A stretch of DNA of 64,000 nt. Origin: Hyphomicrobiales bacterium. Lineage in GTDB: Bacteria > Pseudomonadota > Alphaproteobacteria > SPJN01. The notes under the pieces were generated by a model. It was given only the letters and a program-made list of their open reading frames with translations, was not told the DNA's origin and searched no databases. A program made the position numbers and the translations under genes. Shown piece by piece: positions 55,308 through 62,384 of the stretch (the first letter of the stretch is position 1; each line of letters starts with the position of its first letter). The DNA lies in assembly GCA_006844605.1 (NCBI GenBank), contig SPJN01000002.1, positions 130,054 to 194,053 on the forward strand. The letters are read 5' to 3'.

Positions 55308-55688
55308 TTATGATGATGTTTCAGGGGGTTGCGGCGGCTCGTCCCCGCCAACAGGCGTGCGGGCCAACGCTTTTTTTGCGCGATCCTTATGATCCTGTGT
55401 CATGGCCCCGCGCACAGAGGACAAGGCCAGCATCAGGACAGAGGCATCGTCGATATAGCCCAGCCCCACGATGAAGTCGGGAACCAGGTCGGTTGGCAGG
55501 ATGAAATAGGCCAGCGCGCCAAACAATGTGCCCTTAACGGACAGGGGAGTTTGCTTGTCTGTTGCGCAATAATAGGCCCCGACCGCATCTTCGGCAAAGG
55601 GCACGCGGGACATCGCGCTGCGCATTTTGGGCCAAAACCCCTTGCGGACCTTGGCTTCTTTTTCATTGATGGTCTGCTGATCGCTCAT
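55308..55688 (-). CDS. DUF1232 (YkvA-like) membrane protein
   Basis: A 126-residue protein with the DUF1232 core: GALAYFILPTDLVPDFIVGLGYIDDASVLMLALSSV (about residues 58-92), a hydrophobic hairpin with the conserved LPxDLxPD and DD residues. The N-terminus is basic and the C-terminus is a proline-rich tail. Members are widespread and uncharacterised. The gene is upstream of PF10118 on the same strand but separated from it by the operator region, so the two are likely expressed separately. Confidence 0.85.
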   Translation of the reverse strand: MSDQQTINEKEAKVRKGFWPKMRSAMSRVPFAEDAVGAYYCATDKQTPLSVKGTLFGALAYFILPTDLVPDFIVGLGYIDDASVLMLALSSVRGAMTQDHKDRAKKALARTPVGGDEPPQPPETSS

Positions 55689-55852
55689 CAGTGGTTTACC
55701 TTTTGCAATGCTTGACGTTACGACATCTGCCGTTTGCCTGTGATTGTTCTAATCATATGGGAATTTTACAAAAAATCACAAGACGCGCCCCATTCGCTTT
55801 GATAGGGTGCCGCCGTTTCATATTTCAGTCGAACCATAAGGGGAGCAATCTC

Positions 55853-56620
55853 ATGGAAATTACCAAAGATACAGCCGCCATCGTGACCGGCGGTGCCAGC
55901 GGTCTGGGCGAAGCCACCGTTCGCGCGCTGGTTGCCAAGGGCGCAAAAGTTGCCGTCTTTGACATGAACAAAGACCGCGGCGAAGCCATTGAAAAAGAAC
56001 TGGGCGTGACCTTCTGTGAAGTGAACGTAACCGACGAAGATTCAGTCGTTGCCGGTTTTGAAAAGGCCCGCGCTGCCAACGGTCAGGAACGCATTGTCGT
56101 GAACTGCGCCGGTACAGGTGCCGCCATGAAAACACAGTCAAAGGGCGTGCCCCATGACATCAAGATCTTTGACCTGATTTGCCAGATCAACCTGATCGGC
56201 ACATTCCGTGTTTTGTCAAAGGCCGCTGCCGAGATTTCAAAGCTGGAGCCGGTCAATGAATCAGGCGAACGCGGTGTGATCATCAACACAGCATCTGTTG
56301 CTGCATTTGACGGTCAGATCGGTCAGGCATCTTATTCAGCATCCAAGGGCGGTGTTGTTGGCATGACCTTGCCGATCGCCCGTGACCTGTCACGCGACGG
56401 CATCCGTTGCTGCACCATTGCGCCGGGTATCTTTGAAACCCCGCTGCTGGCCGGTGCCCCTGACAACGTGAAACAGGCGCTTGAAGCATCCGTGCCGTTC
56501 CCGTCGCGTCTTGGTAAGCCTGAGGAATATGCCTCACTCGCCACGCAGATCATGGAAAACACCATGCTGAACGGCGAAACCATCCGTCTGGACGGCGCCA
56601 TCCGTATGGCACCCCGTTGA
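55853..56620 (+). CDS. Short-chain dehydrogenase, 3-hydroxyacyl-CoA dehydrogenase type 2 (HSD10-like)
   Basis: A 255-residue SDR close to HSD17B10/type 2 3-hydroxyacyl-CoA dehydrogenase. AAIVTGGASGLGEAT is the NAD-binding motif. NTASVAAFDGQIGQASYSASKGG carries the catalytic Ser, Tyr and Lys, and CCTIAPGIFETPLLAG is the HSD10-like loop. It probably oxidises short or branched 3-hydroxyacyl-CoA with NAD. ATG 55853 follows AAGGGGAG. The stop codon lies in the first copy of a 17-base tandem repeat. Confidence 0.92.
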   Translation: MEITKDTAAIVTGGASGLGEATVRALVAKGAKVAVFDMNKDRGEAIEKELGVTFCEVNVTDEDSVVAGFEKARAANGQERIVVNCAGTGAAMKTQSKGVPHDIKIFDLICQINLIGTFRVLSKAAAEISKLEPVNESGERGVIINTASVAAFDGQIGQASYSASKGGVVGMTLPIARDLSRDGIRCCTIAPGIFETPLLAGAPDNVKQALEASVPFPSRLGKPEEYASLATQIMENTMLNGETIRLDGAIRMAPR

Positions 56621-56662
56621 TCTGACAGGAATGTTGATCTGACAGGAATGTTGATCTGACAG
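56617..56662. repeat. 17-base tandem repeat, two exact copies plus 12 bases
   Basis: TTGATCTGACAGGAATG at 56617-56633 is repeated exactly at 56634-56650, and its first 12 bases again at 56651-56662. The first copy contains the TGA stop codon of the SDR gene, so the repeat extends directly from the gene end. Confidence 0.9.
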
Positions 56663-56671
56663 CGATGGTTA

Positions 56672-56691
56672 GGCGCTGTGATTGCAGCGCC
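56672..56691 (+). other. GC-rich hairpin after the SDR gene
   Basis: GGCGCTG, a 6-base loop and CAGCGCC form a perfect 7-base stem, without a following T run. It stands just before a proper terminator and may protect the mRNA 3' end. Confidence 0.4.
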
Positions 56692-56705
56692 AATCGGTAA
56701 GAACA

Positions 56706-56741
56706 AAGCCCGGCTCGCAAAAATATGCGGGTCGGGTTTTT
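56706..56741 (+). terminator. Rho-independent terminator after the SDR gene
   Basis: CCCGGCTCGCA (56709-56719) pairs with TGCGGGTCGGG (56726-56736), with two G-U pairs and a 6-base loop, and five T follow. Confidence 0.85.
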
Positions 56742-56908
56742 GTCCAAAATGGGGCGAGTTTGCACAATATTGTGAGCGACAGGTGCCTTGTCGGCGGCGG
56801 TCTAAAGGCTTACATTATTAGAAGAAAAACGACAGGGGCGCTGGCGGGGCCTAAGAAGAGCGGCAGTTATGTCGCCAGAACAGGTATAAGCGCCCGAAGG
56901 GAAAAAGT

Positions 56909-57475
56909 ATGAAAAGCGCGGTTAGTGCAACGGTGGGGGCCTTGATGATGGCATCCTATGCGGTTGCGGATTTTGTTATTCCGCCAGATGATCTGGTGAT
57001 TTGTAAGGTCAATGCCTATTCGGTTTATCAGGTGGCCCGCAAGCAGGGCTATACCTTCCGCTGCCTGTCTGAATCAGGCAACGGCACGGCAATGTTTGTC
57101 ACTGAAAAATCCATGCGCCGCATCGGCTGTGAAGGCCAGGTGCGTCAAACATTCGGTCAACCGCGCGTAAGCCATCGGGTCAATACATTGTTGTTGGGCC
57201 GCGCCAATAATCTTGAACCGCAAATGTATAATGGGTGGAGCTTGACGAGCTATAGCGTCGATGGCGGTCATTACAACGCCCACCTGAAATCAGAAAAGGC
57301 GCTGATAGATTACAGCTTTGAAATGTCCGGCGAGGATGCAAAGGGCCGTCGGTTGCTGGAATTCGTCCGTATTGAAAAGCCCGGCGGTGATTGTGACGAA
57401 GCCTTGTATCAGGCATTCAACCCGCGGCCAGTTAACATGGCTGTGAATATGGCCGGAAAACTGGCCGGGCTTTAA
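56909..57475 (+). CDS. Secreted protein of unknown function with four cysteines
   Basis: A 188-residue protein I do not recognise. The N-terminus MKSAVSATVGALMMASYAVA looks like a signal peptide, with cleavage after AVA near residue 20. The mature part has four cysteines (in VICKVN, FRCLSE, RIGCEG and GDCDEA), enough for two disulfides in the periplasm. GRANNLEPQMYNGWSL and YNAHLKSEKALIDYSF look beta-rich. It has its own upstream terminator-bounded space and converges with phhB. No function is proposed. Confidence 0.7.
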   Translation: MKSAVSATVGALMMASYAVADFVIPPDDLVICKVNAYSVYQVARKQGYTFRCLSESGNGTAMFVTEKSMRRIGCEGQVRQTFGQPRVSHRVNTLLLGRANNLEPQMYNGWSLTSYSVDGGHYNAHLKSEKALIDYSFEMSGEDAKGRRLLEFVRIEKPGGDCDEALYQAFNPRPVNMAVNMAGKLAGL

Positions 57476-57484
57476 CGCCTGTCG

Positions 57485-57775
57485 CTAGGACGCCAGCGCA
57501 TTCATCTTGGTGGCCATTTTGACGTCCAGTTCTGACACGCCATCGGCGTCATGGGTGGTCAGCGTAACCTCCACACGATTATAGACATTGAACCATTCAG
57601 GGTGGTGATCCATTTGTTCCGCGATTAGGGCGATGCGCGCCATGAAGCCGAACGCTTCGTTGAAATCTGCAAACTGAAACTTTTTAAAGATGGCGTCCTT
57701 GCCCTCAACTTCTGTCCAGCCGTCAAGACCGGCAATGGTGGCGGCGCGTGTTGCGGAGTCAAGTTTTTGCGGCAT
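57485..57775 (-). CDS. phhB: 4a-hydroxytetrahydrobiopterin dehydratase
   Basis: A 96-residue pterin-4a-carbinolamine dehydratase that recycles the pterin cofactor of aromatic amino acid hydroxylases. The hallmark [22 protein letters not shown] is complete, with the catalytic histidines in HHPEW and THD. ATG 57775 has GAAGGA seven bases upstream; a TTG at 57790 is possible but less likely. It lies 11 bases after the sirtuin stop, so the two share a transcript. The pterin-dependent hydroxylase itself is not in this window. Confidence 0.93.
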   Translation of the reverse strand: MPQKLDSATRAATIAGLDGWTEVEGKDAIFKKFQFADFNEAFGFMARIALIAEQMDHHPEWFNVYNRVEVTLTTHDADGVSELDVKMATKMNALAS

Positions 57776-57786
57776 GGCTTTATCCT

Positions 57787-58521
57787 TCAATCGTTAAAGT
57801 CGGGCATGGCTGCCCCAGTCAATAGATGTTCCACATAGGCGGGTACGACCGCGCTGGCAAGGCCGTAATGGCCTTCAAGGAACTGCGTGGCCCCCTCGGA
57901 CGGTTCCAAATTCAGCTCAACAGTATGGGCACCATTGCGGCGGGCTTCCATTACGAACCCGGCAGCAGGGTAGACATTCCCTGATGTGCCGATTGAAATG
58001 AACAGGTCACATGTGGTCAACGCAGCATATATGTCATCCATGTAAAGCGGCATTTCGCCAAACCAAACCACATGGGGGCGCAAGCCGCCATCTTGCCCGC
58101 AATGACCGCAGGCCATGTCGATGTATAACGCGTCCCAATGGTCCTGCACGTGATCGCAGTGATTGCACTGAATTTTGCCGACCTCCCCATGCATGTGCAG
58201 CACATTGGATGCGCCGCCTTTTTCATGCAGGTGATCGATGTTTTGCGTGACCAGCATCAGCTGTCCATCAAACTTTTGTTGTAGGTGGCCCAGCGCGTCA
58301 TGGGCGGCATTGGGTATGGCATTGCGCACGCCATCGCGGCGGTCATTATAGAAGTTCAGCACCTTTACCGGGTCGCGGGCGAACCCTTCGGGGGTGGCGA
58401 CGTCTTCGATAGGCACATCTTCCCACAAGCCGTCTGGCCCGCGAAAGGTGCCAAGGCCCGATTCCTGACTGATCCCGGCCCCGGTCAAAATAACAATGTT
58501 GCGATAGCTGCTTTTGGTCAT
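57787..58521 (-). CDS. cobB: NAD-dependent protein deacylase, sirtuin CobB
   Basis: A 244-residue sirtuin that removes acyl groups from lysines with NAD. Visible motifs are [23 protein letters not shown] and HMHGEV (catalytic H111), plus zinc cysteines 119, 122, 138 and 141. Y58 and R61 (FYNDR) form the YxxR pair that in SIRT5/CobB enzymes accommodates succinyl or malonyl groups. This fits a cell with heavy acyl-CoA flux. It is divergent from the phosphatase gene. Confidence 0.95.
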   Translation of the reverse strand: MTKSSYRNIVILTGAGISQESGLGTFRGPDGLWEDVPIEDVATPEGFARDPVKVLNFYNDRRDGVRNAIPNAAHDALGHLQQKFDGQLMLVTQNIDHLHEKGGASNVLHMHGEVGKIQCNHCDHVQDHWDALYIDMACGHCGQDGGLRPHVVWFGEMPLYMDDIYAALTTCDLFISIGTSGNVYPAAGFVMEARRNGAHTVELNLEPSEGATQFLEGHYGLASAVVPAYVEHLLTGAAMPDFND

Positions 58522-58602
58522 GATCCATTCAATGTGCTGATTGGCTGATGAGGTTGTGCCACATGGCTTGTTAGAAAAAGCGAAACAGGTTAGGCAAAGA
58601 CT

Positions 58603-59061
58603 ATGAAAGTTCTATTCGTTTGTCTTGGAAATATCTGCCGCTCCCCCTCAGCCGAGGGGGTGGCCCGTGCGCGCGCCATCCAACAGGGCGTGATTGACCG
58701 TTTCACATTTGATTCTGCGGGGACGGGGGACTGGCATGTGGGCAAATCGCCTGACAGCCGGGCACAGGCGGCTGCGTTGGCGCGCGGGTATGAGCTGACC
58801 TATCTGCGGGCGCGGCAGGTCAGCACCGGTGATTTTTATGAGTTTGATTTGATTCTGGCGATGGACAAGGACAATCTGGCCGATCTGCAACGGATCGCAC
58901 CTGATGATGGCCGGGCCGACCTGCGCATGATGCTGGACTACGCCCCGCAATTTGACAGCCGCGAAGTCCCCGACCCTTATTATGGTGGTGAGGACGGCTT
59001 TGATCAGGTTCTTGATATGCTGGAGGAGGCGGTCGACGGGCTGTTGTCCACGGCAAGATAG
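58603..59061 (+). CDS. Low-molecular-weight protein-tyrosine phosphatase family
   Basis: A 152-residue cytoplasmic phosphatase. VCLGNICRS near the N-terminus is the C-X5-R active site (C7, R13), and EVPDPYYGGEDGF contains the general-acid aspartate of the DPYY loop. Length and both motifs are complete, so it should be active; substrate proteins or small phosphoesters are unknown. Its 3' end overlaps the convergent thpR gene by 58 bases. Confidence 0.94.
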   Translation: MKVLFVCLGNICRSPSAEGVARARAIQQGVIDRFTFDSAGTGDWHVGKSPDSRAQAAALARGYELTYLRARQVSTGDFYEFDLILAMDKDNLADLQRIAPDDGRADLRMMLDYAPQFDSREVPDPYYGGEDGFDQVLDMLEEAVDGLLSTAR

Positions 59062-59642
59062 GGGCCGGTCTTCAGGGATTGATGATCGATTTCACCATTG
59101 GCGATGTCATTGTCGCCGCCAAATTCACAAACCGGGTCATAGACTGCGCCTGTATGGGCAAGGTGGCTTTCAAACAGGGTATAGCCGCGCACTTTTAATG
59201 GCGGTAACGCAAGCGGGCTCATCGCCTCAACATAGCGGGCGACAGACAGCGCATCGGTTGTCTTCAGCCGGGCCAATGTGACATGGGGAACAAAGCGGCG
59301 GGCCTCAATCTCAAAACCGATTTGGCGCATGGCGTGGCTGATCGACCGTTGCAGGACTTTCAGCTCCTCCGTCATGGTCAGCTTGATATGCAGATTGCGC
59401 AGCTTTTTGTCGCCAAACGTGTTGAAGCCATCGAACTTCAATGTCATTTCGGGGCATTTGATCGGCGCAAGGGCGGCCACAACATCGCTTAGTTGCGGCG
59501 GCGGCGCATCGCCCAGAAAACACAATGTTATGTGATGGCTGTGCGGGCTGACCCATTTGGCACCGGGCAGGCCGCTGGCAATCAGGTCAAGCCGTTGTTT
59601 GATAAGCGGGGGTAAATCGCAAGCGATAAACAGTCGAGCCAT
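59004..59642 (-). CDS. thpR: RNA 2',3'-cyclic phosphodiesterase (2'-5' RNA ligase family)
   Basis: A 212-residue 2H phosphoesterase. The two H-x-T motifs are present: HHITLCFLGD (H37, T39) and PHVTLARLK in the second half. FIACDLPPLIKQRL is the typical start. The enzyme opens 2',3'-cyclic phosphates and can join 2'-5' linkages in vitro. The last 19 codons read over the phosphatase 3' end and give a Ser/Thr-rich tail that the family does not usually need, so the end of the protein may be poorly constrained. Confidence 0.9.
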   Translation of the reverse strand: MARLFIACDLPPLIKQRLDLIASGLPGAKWVSPHSHHITLCFLGDAPPPQLSDVVAALAPIKCPEMTLKFDGFNTFGDKKLRNLHIKLTMTEELKVLQRSISHAMRQIGFEIEARRFVPHVTLARLKTTDALSVARYVEAMSPLALPPLKVRGYTLFESHLAHTGAVYDPVCEFGGDNDIANGEIDHQSLKTGPYLAVDNSPSTASSSISRT

Positions 59643-59745
59643 AATCGAGCCTCCCGAATCAATGATCCTTCAAACTTACCCGCAAAATATGACAATTGGA
59701 ATGTGTTGCGTGTTGTTTGCAGGCTGGGTTGATCTTGCACTAACG

Positions 59746-59781
59746 AAAACACCCCAGCCGCGCTTGTCGGGCCGGGGTGTT
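59746..59781 (-). terminator. Terminator after the aldo/keto reductase gene
   Basis: In the minus direction AACACCCC and GGGGTGTT form a perfect 8-base outer stem around an 18-base loop with further GGC/GCC pairing, followed by TTTTCG. It starts 44 bases after the gene end. Confidence 0.7.
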
Positions 59782-59824
59782 AAGTGTTTGAATTATTGAC
59801 GCTTATTAGTTGGGGGCGTTCCAG

Positions 59825-60871
59825 CTAGTTGGACGGGTTCGGGTTTTGGATGTGGATGGCGTTAACGGCCTTATCCATCTCGTCCGTCCAATCAAGGTCA
59901 AAGGCGTCAATATCCTCTTTCAACTGTGCCATCGTTGTGGCGCCGATGATGGTGGAATCAACGAAATCCTTGGAATCGCAGAACTTGATCGCCAGCTTGG
60001 TGATCGTCGTATCAAACTCACGCGCGACGGCCATATATTGGTCAATCACGCCTTCCATCGCGTCAGCTTCATACCGTTGCAGGCGATTGAACAATGCCTT
60101 GCGAGAGCCTTCAGGCAATGCGCCGCGCTGATATTTACCTGTCAGATAACCTTGGCCCAGCGGTGAATAGGCCAGTAGCCCCACGCCTTCGCGCAGGCCA
60201 ACTTCGGCAAGGCCCATTTCATAGGCGCGGTTCACAAGGTTATAGGCGTTTTGTACTGATTCAACGCGCGGCAGGCCCGACGCTTCGGCATGGTGCAGGA
60301 ACTTCATAGTGCCCCACGGGGTTTCGTTGGACAGGCCGATATGGCGAACCTTGCCTGACGTCACCAGATTTTCCATGGCGCGCAGAGTTTCATCAATCGG
60401 CACAATCTCGCCCCCCATATCCTTATAGGTATTGGGGATGGCGCCAAACAGGGCGATGGGACGGTCGGGCCAGTGCATCTGGTATAGGTCGATATAGTCT
60501 GTTTGCAACCGCTTCAGGCTTTGTTCAACGGCGTATTCGATATTCTTGGCATCAAGCGCGGTCGTGCCGTCCCAGTCGCGCAACCAGTCCATCGGCGCGC
60601 GGCCCGCAACCTTGGTCGCCAGCACGATCTTGTCGCGGTTTTTGCGTTCCGCAAACCATGTGCCGATAATGGATTCTGTTGACCCTTGGGTTTCGGGCTT
60701 GGGCGGCACCGCATACATTTCGGCGGTGTCAAAAAAGTTGATGCCGCGATCAACGGCATAATCCATTTGTTCATGGCCTTCAGCTTCGGTGTTCTGCTCG
60801 CCCCATGTCATGGTGCCAAGACAGCAGCGTGTCACCTGAATGCCTGTGCGACCAAGTTCTGTCATCTGCAT
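59825..60871 (-). CDS. Aldo/keto reductase, Tas-like
   Basis: A 348-residue NADP(H)-dependent barrel reductase resembling Tas. LGTMTWGEQNTEAEGHEQMDYAVDRG is the opening signature, NFFDTAEMYAVPP holds the catalytic aspartate and tyrosine, and VLATKV the lysine. YIDLYQMHWPDR contains the catalytic histidine region. STIIGATTMAQLKED binds the cofactor. Physiological substrate unknown; Tas-like proteins are general carbonyl reductases. Confidence 0.93.
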   Translation of the reverse strand: MQMTELGRTGIQVTRCCLGTMTWGEQNTEAEGHEQMDYAVDRGINFFDTAEMYAVPPKPETQGSTESIIGTWFAERKNRDKIVLATKVAGRAPMDWLRDWDGTTALDAKNIEYAVEQSLKRLQTDYIDLYQMHWPDRPIALFGAIPNTYKDMGGEIVPIDETLRAMENLVTSGKVRHIGLSNETPWGTMKFLHHAEASGLPRVESVQNAYNLVNRAYEMGLAEVGLREGVGLLAYSPLGQGYLTGKYQRGALPEGSRKALFNRLQRYEADAMEGVIDQYMAVAREFDTTITKLAIKFCDSKDFVDSTIIGATTMAQLKEDIDAFDLDWTDEMDKAVNAIHIQNPNPSN

Positions 60872-60923
60872 GGATATGCCCCCTTATTGGTAATGCAGTG
60901 AGAATGAAGTGGTGGAATGATTT

Positions 60924-61598
60924 TTATGGGATAGACGGCGTTTCGGCAAGCGCGGCTTTCACATGCGGCAGGATCTTGGTGATGATCACTGCCACGCCCT
61001 CCTTGTTGGGATGAATGCCATCTGCCTGATTAAGTGTCGGGTCCGCTGCGACCCCCTCTAAAAAGAACGGATAAAGCGCAACGTCATAATCGGCAGCCAA
61101 TTTCTGATAGACCGGGTTAAAGGCGGCGGCATATTCCTCGCCCAAATTGGGTGGGGCCATCATCCCCGTCAGCAATATGGGCAGGTCGGGCAGCTGTGCG
61201 CGTGCCTGTGTGATAATCGCGCCCAGATTGGCATAGGTTTGTTCCGGCGGCAGGGCGCGCAGCACATCATTGCCGCCCAATGTGATGATCAACAGGTCAA
61301 TTGTGTCATCCATAATCCAGCCCAATCGGGCAAGGCCACCTGCGGACGTATCGCCAGATACCCCCGCATTGATGATCGACACGGCGGGGCTGTTGCCATC
61401 ATCGCTATTCAGCGCGTCTGCAAGCTGATCGGTAAAGCCATCACCGGGCGGCAGGCCATAGCCGGCAACGAGCGAATCCCCCAATGCCAGAATAGTCTGT
61501 TGCGGCACCGCAGCTGCACCGGATTGATCCGCGGCCGCGATGGGCGCGTAAAATACAAAGGATAAGCTGCCGATAATGGCTAAAATCAGATATTTCAT
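60924..61598 (-). CDS. tesA: Periplasmic SGNH esterase/lysophospholipase TesA-like
   Basis: A 224-residue secreted GDSL hydrolase. The signal peptide (hydrophobic after MKY) ends near IAAA. ILALGDSLVAGYGL holds the catalytic serine (block I), NAGVSGDTSAGG the glycine of the oxyanion hole (block II), TLGGNDVLR the asparagine (block III) and DGIHPNKEG the Asp and His (block V). Divergence from an ABC ATPase and FtsX-type permease reproduces the tesA-ybbA-ybbP locus of enterobacteria. Confidence 0.94.
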   Translation of the reverse strand: MKYLILAIIGSLSFVFYAPIAAADQSGAAAVPQQTILALGDSLVAGYGLPPGDGFTDQLADALNSDDGNSPAVSIINAGVSGDTSAGGLARLGWIMDDTIDLLIITLGGNDVLRALPPEQTYANLGAIITQARAQLPDLPILLTGMMAPPNLGEEYAAAFNPVYQKLAADYDVALYPFFLEGVAADPTLNQADGIHPNKEGVAVIITKILPHVKAALAETPSIP

Positions 61599-61691
61599 GC
61601 AAGTCCTGCACTGGTTATTGAACCGTTCCCTCCCTATATAAGAGGCTAATGATGAATTGCAAAATATTGCGGCGAAATTTGGGGGCGCTCT

Positions 61692-62369
61692 ATGATTGAG
61701 CTTTCGGACGTAACCTTGACCCTGCCGTCAGAGGCAGGGCCGGTAGACATTCTGCGTGGTGTTGACCTGTCTGTCGGTAATGGCGAGCAGGTGGCGGTGA
61801 TCGGCCCATCGGGGTCTGGCAAGTCAACCCTGTTGATGGTGATGGCGGGGCTTGAGCTGCCGACCGGGGGGCGCGTGACGCTGGCCGGGACGGATATCGG
61901 GGCCCTTGATGAGGATGGCCGCGCCCGTTTCCGCCGTGATCATGTCGGCATTATTTTTCAAAGTTTTCATCTGATCCCAACCATGACGGCGCTGGAAAAT
62001 ATCGCCATCCCATTGGAACTTGCCGGGGCAAATGATGCCCGCGACAAGGCACAGGCGGAGTTGGAGGCGGTGGGGCTTGCCCATCGGGGCAGCCATTATC
62101 CGGCGCAATTATCGGGGGGGGAGCAGCAACGCGTTGCCATCGCCCGCGCGCTTGTATCTGACCCCGCAATCCTGCTGGCGGATGAGCCGACGGGCAATCT
62201 TGACGGTAAAACGGGTGAGGCGATTGTCGATTTGATGATGGGTCTTCACGAAACACGCAATACGACAATGATCCTGATCACCCATGATGAAGGGCTGGCA
62301 AAATCATGCGAACGCATGGTGTCGATCCGTGATGGCCTGATCGCTGATGATCAGCGCAAAGTCGCGTAA
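61692..62369 (+). CDS. ABC transporter ATP-binding protein, YbbA/LolD-like
   Basis: A 225-residue ATPase of the MacB/LolD group. [11 protein letters not shown] (Walker A), [15 protein letters not shown] (Q-loop), LSGGEQQR (signature) and [12 protein letters not shown] (Walker B) are complete. Genes of this type with an FtsX-like permease and TesA form the YbbAP-TesA system, proposed to extract hydrophobic compounds from the inner membrane. The permease starts 15 bases downstream. Confidence 0.94.
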   Translation: MIELSDVTLTLPSEAGPVDILRGVDLSVGNGEQVAVIGPSGSGKSTLLMVMAGLELPTGGRVTLAGTDIGALDEDGRARFRRDHVGIIFQSFHLIPTMTALENIAIPLELAGANDARDKAQAELEAVGLAHRGSHYPAQLSGGEQQRVAIARALVSDPAILLADEPTGNLDGKTGEAIVDLMMGLHETRNTTMILITHDEGLAKSCERMVSIRDGLIADDQRKVA

Positions 62370-62384
62370 CCGGGGTTTGTGATC

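Noticed and set aside
56682..56912. Short plus-strand frame between the SDR and the secreted protein
   Set aside because: It spans a strong terminator hairpin, has no ribosome site and ends just past the start of the next gene.
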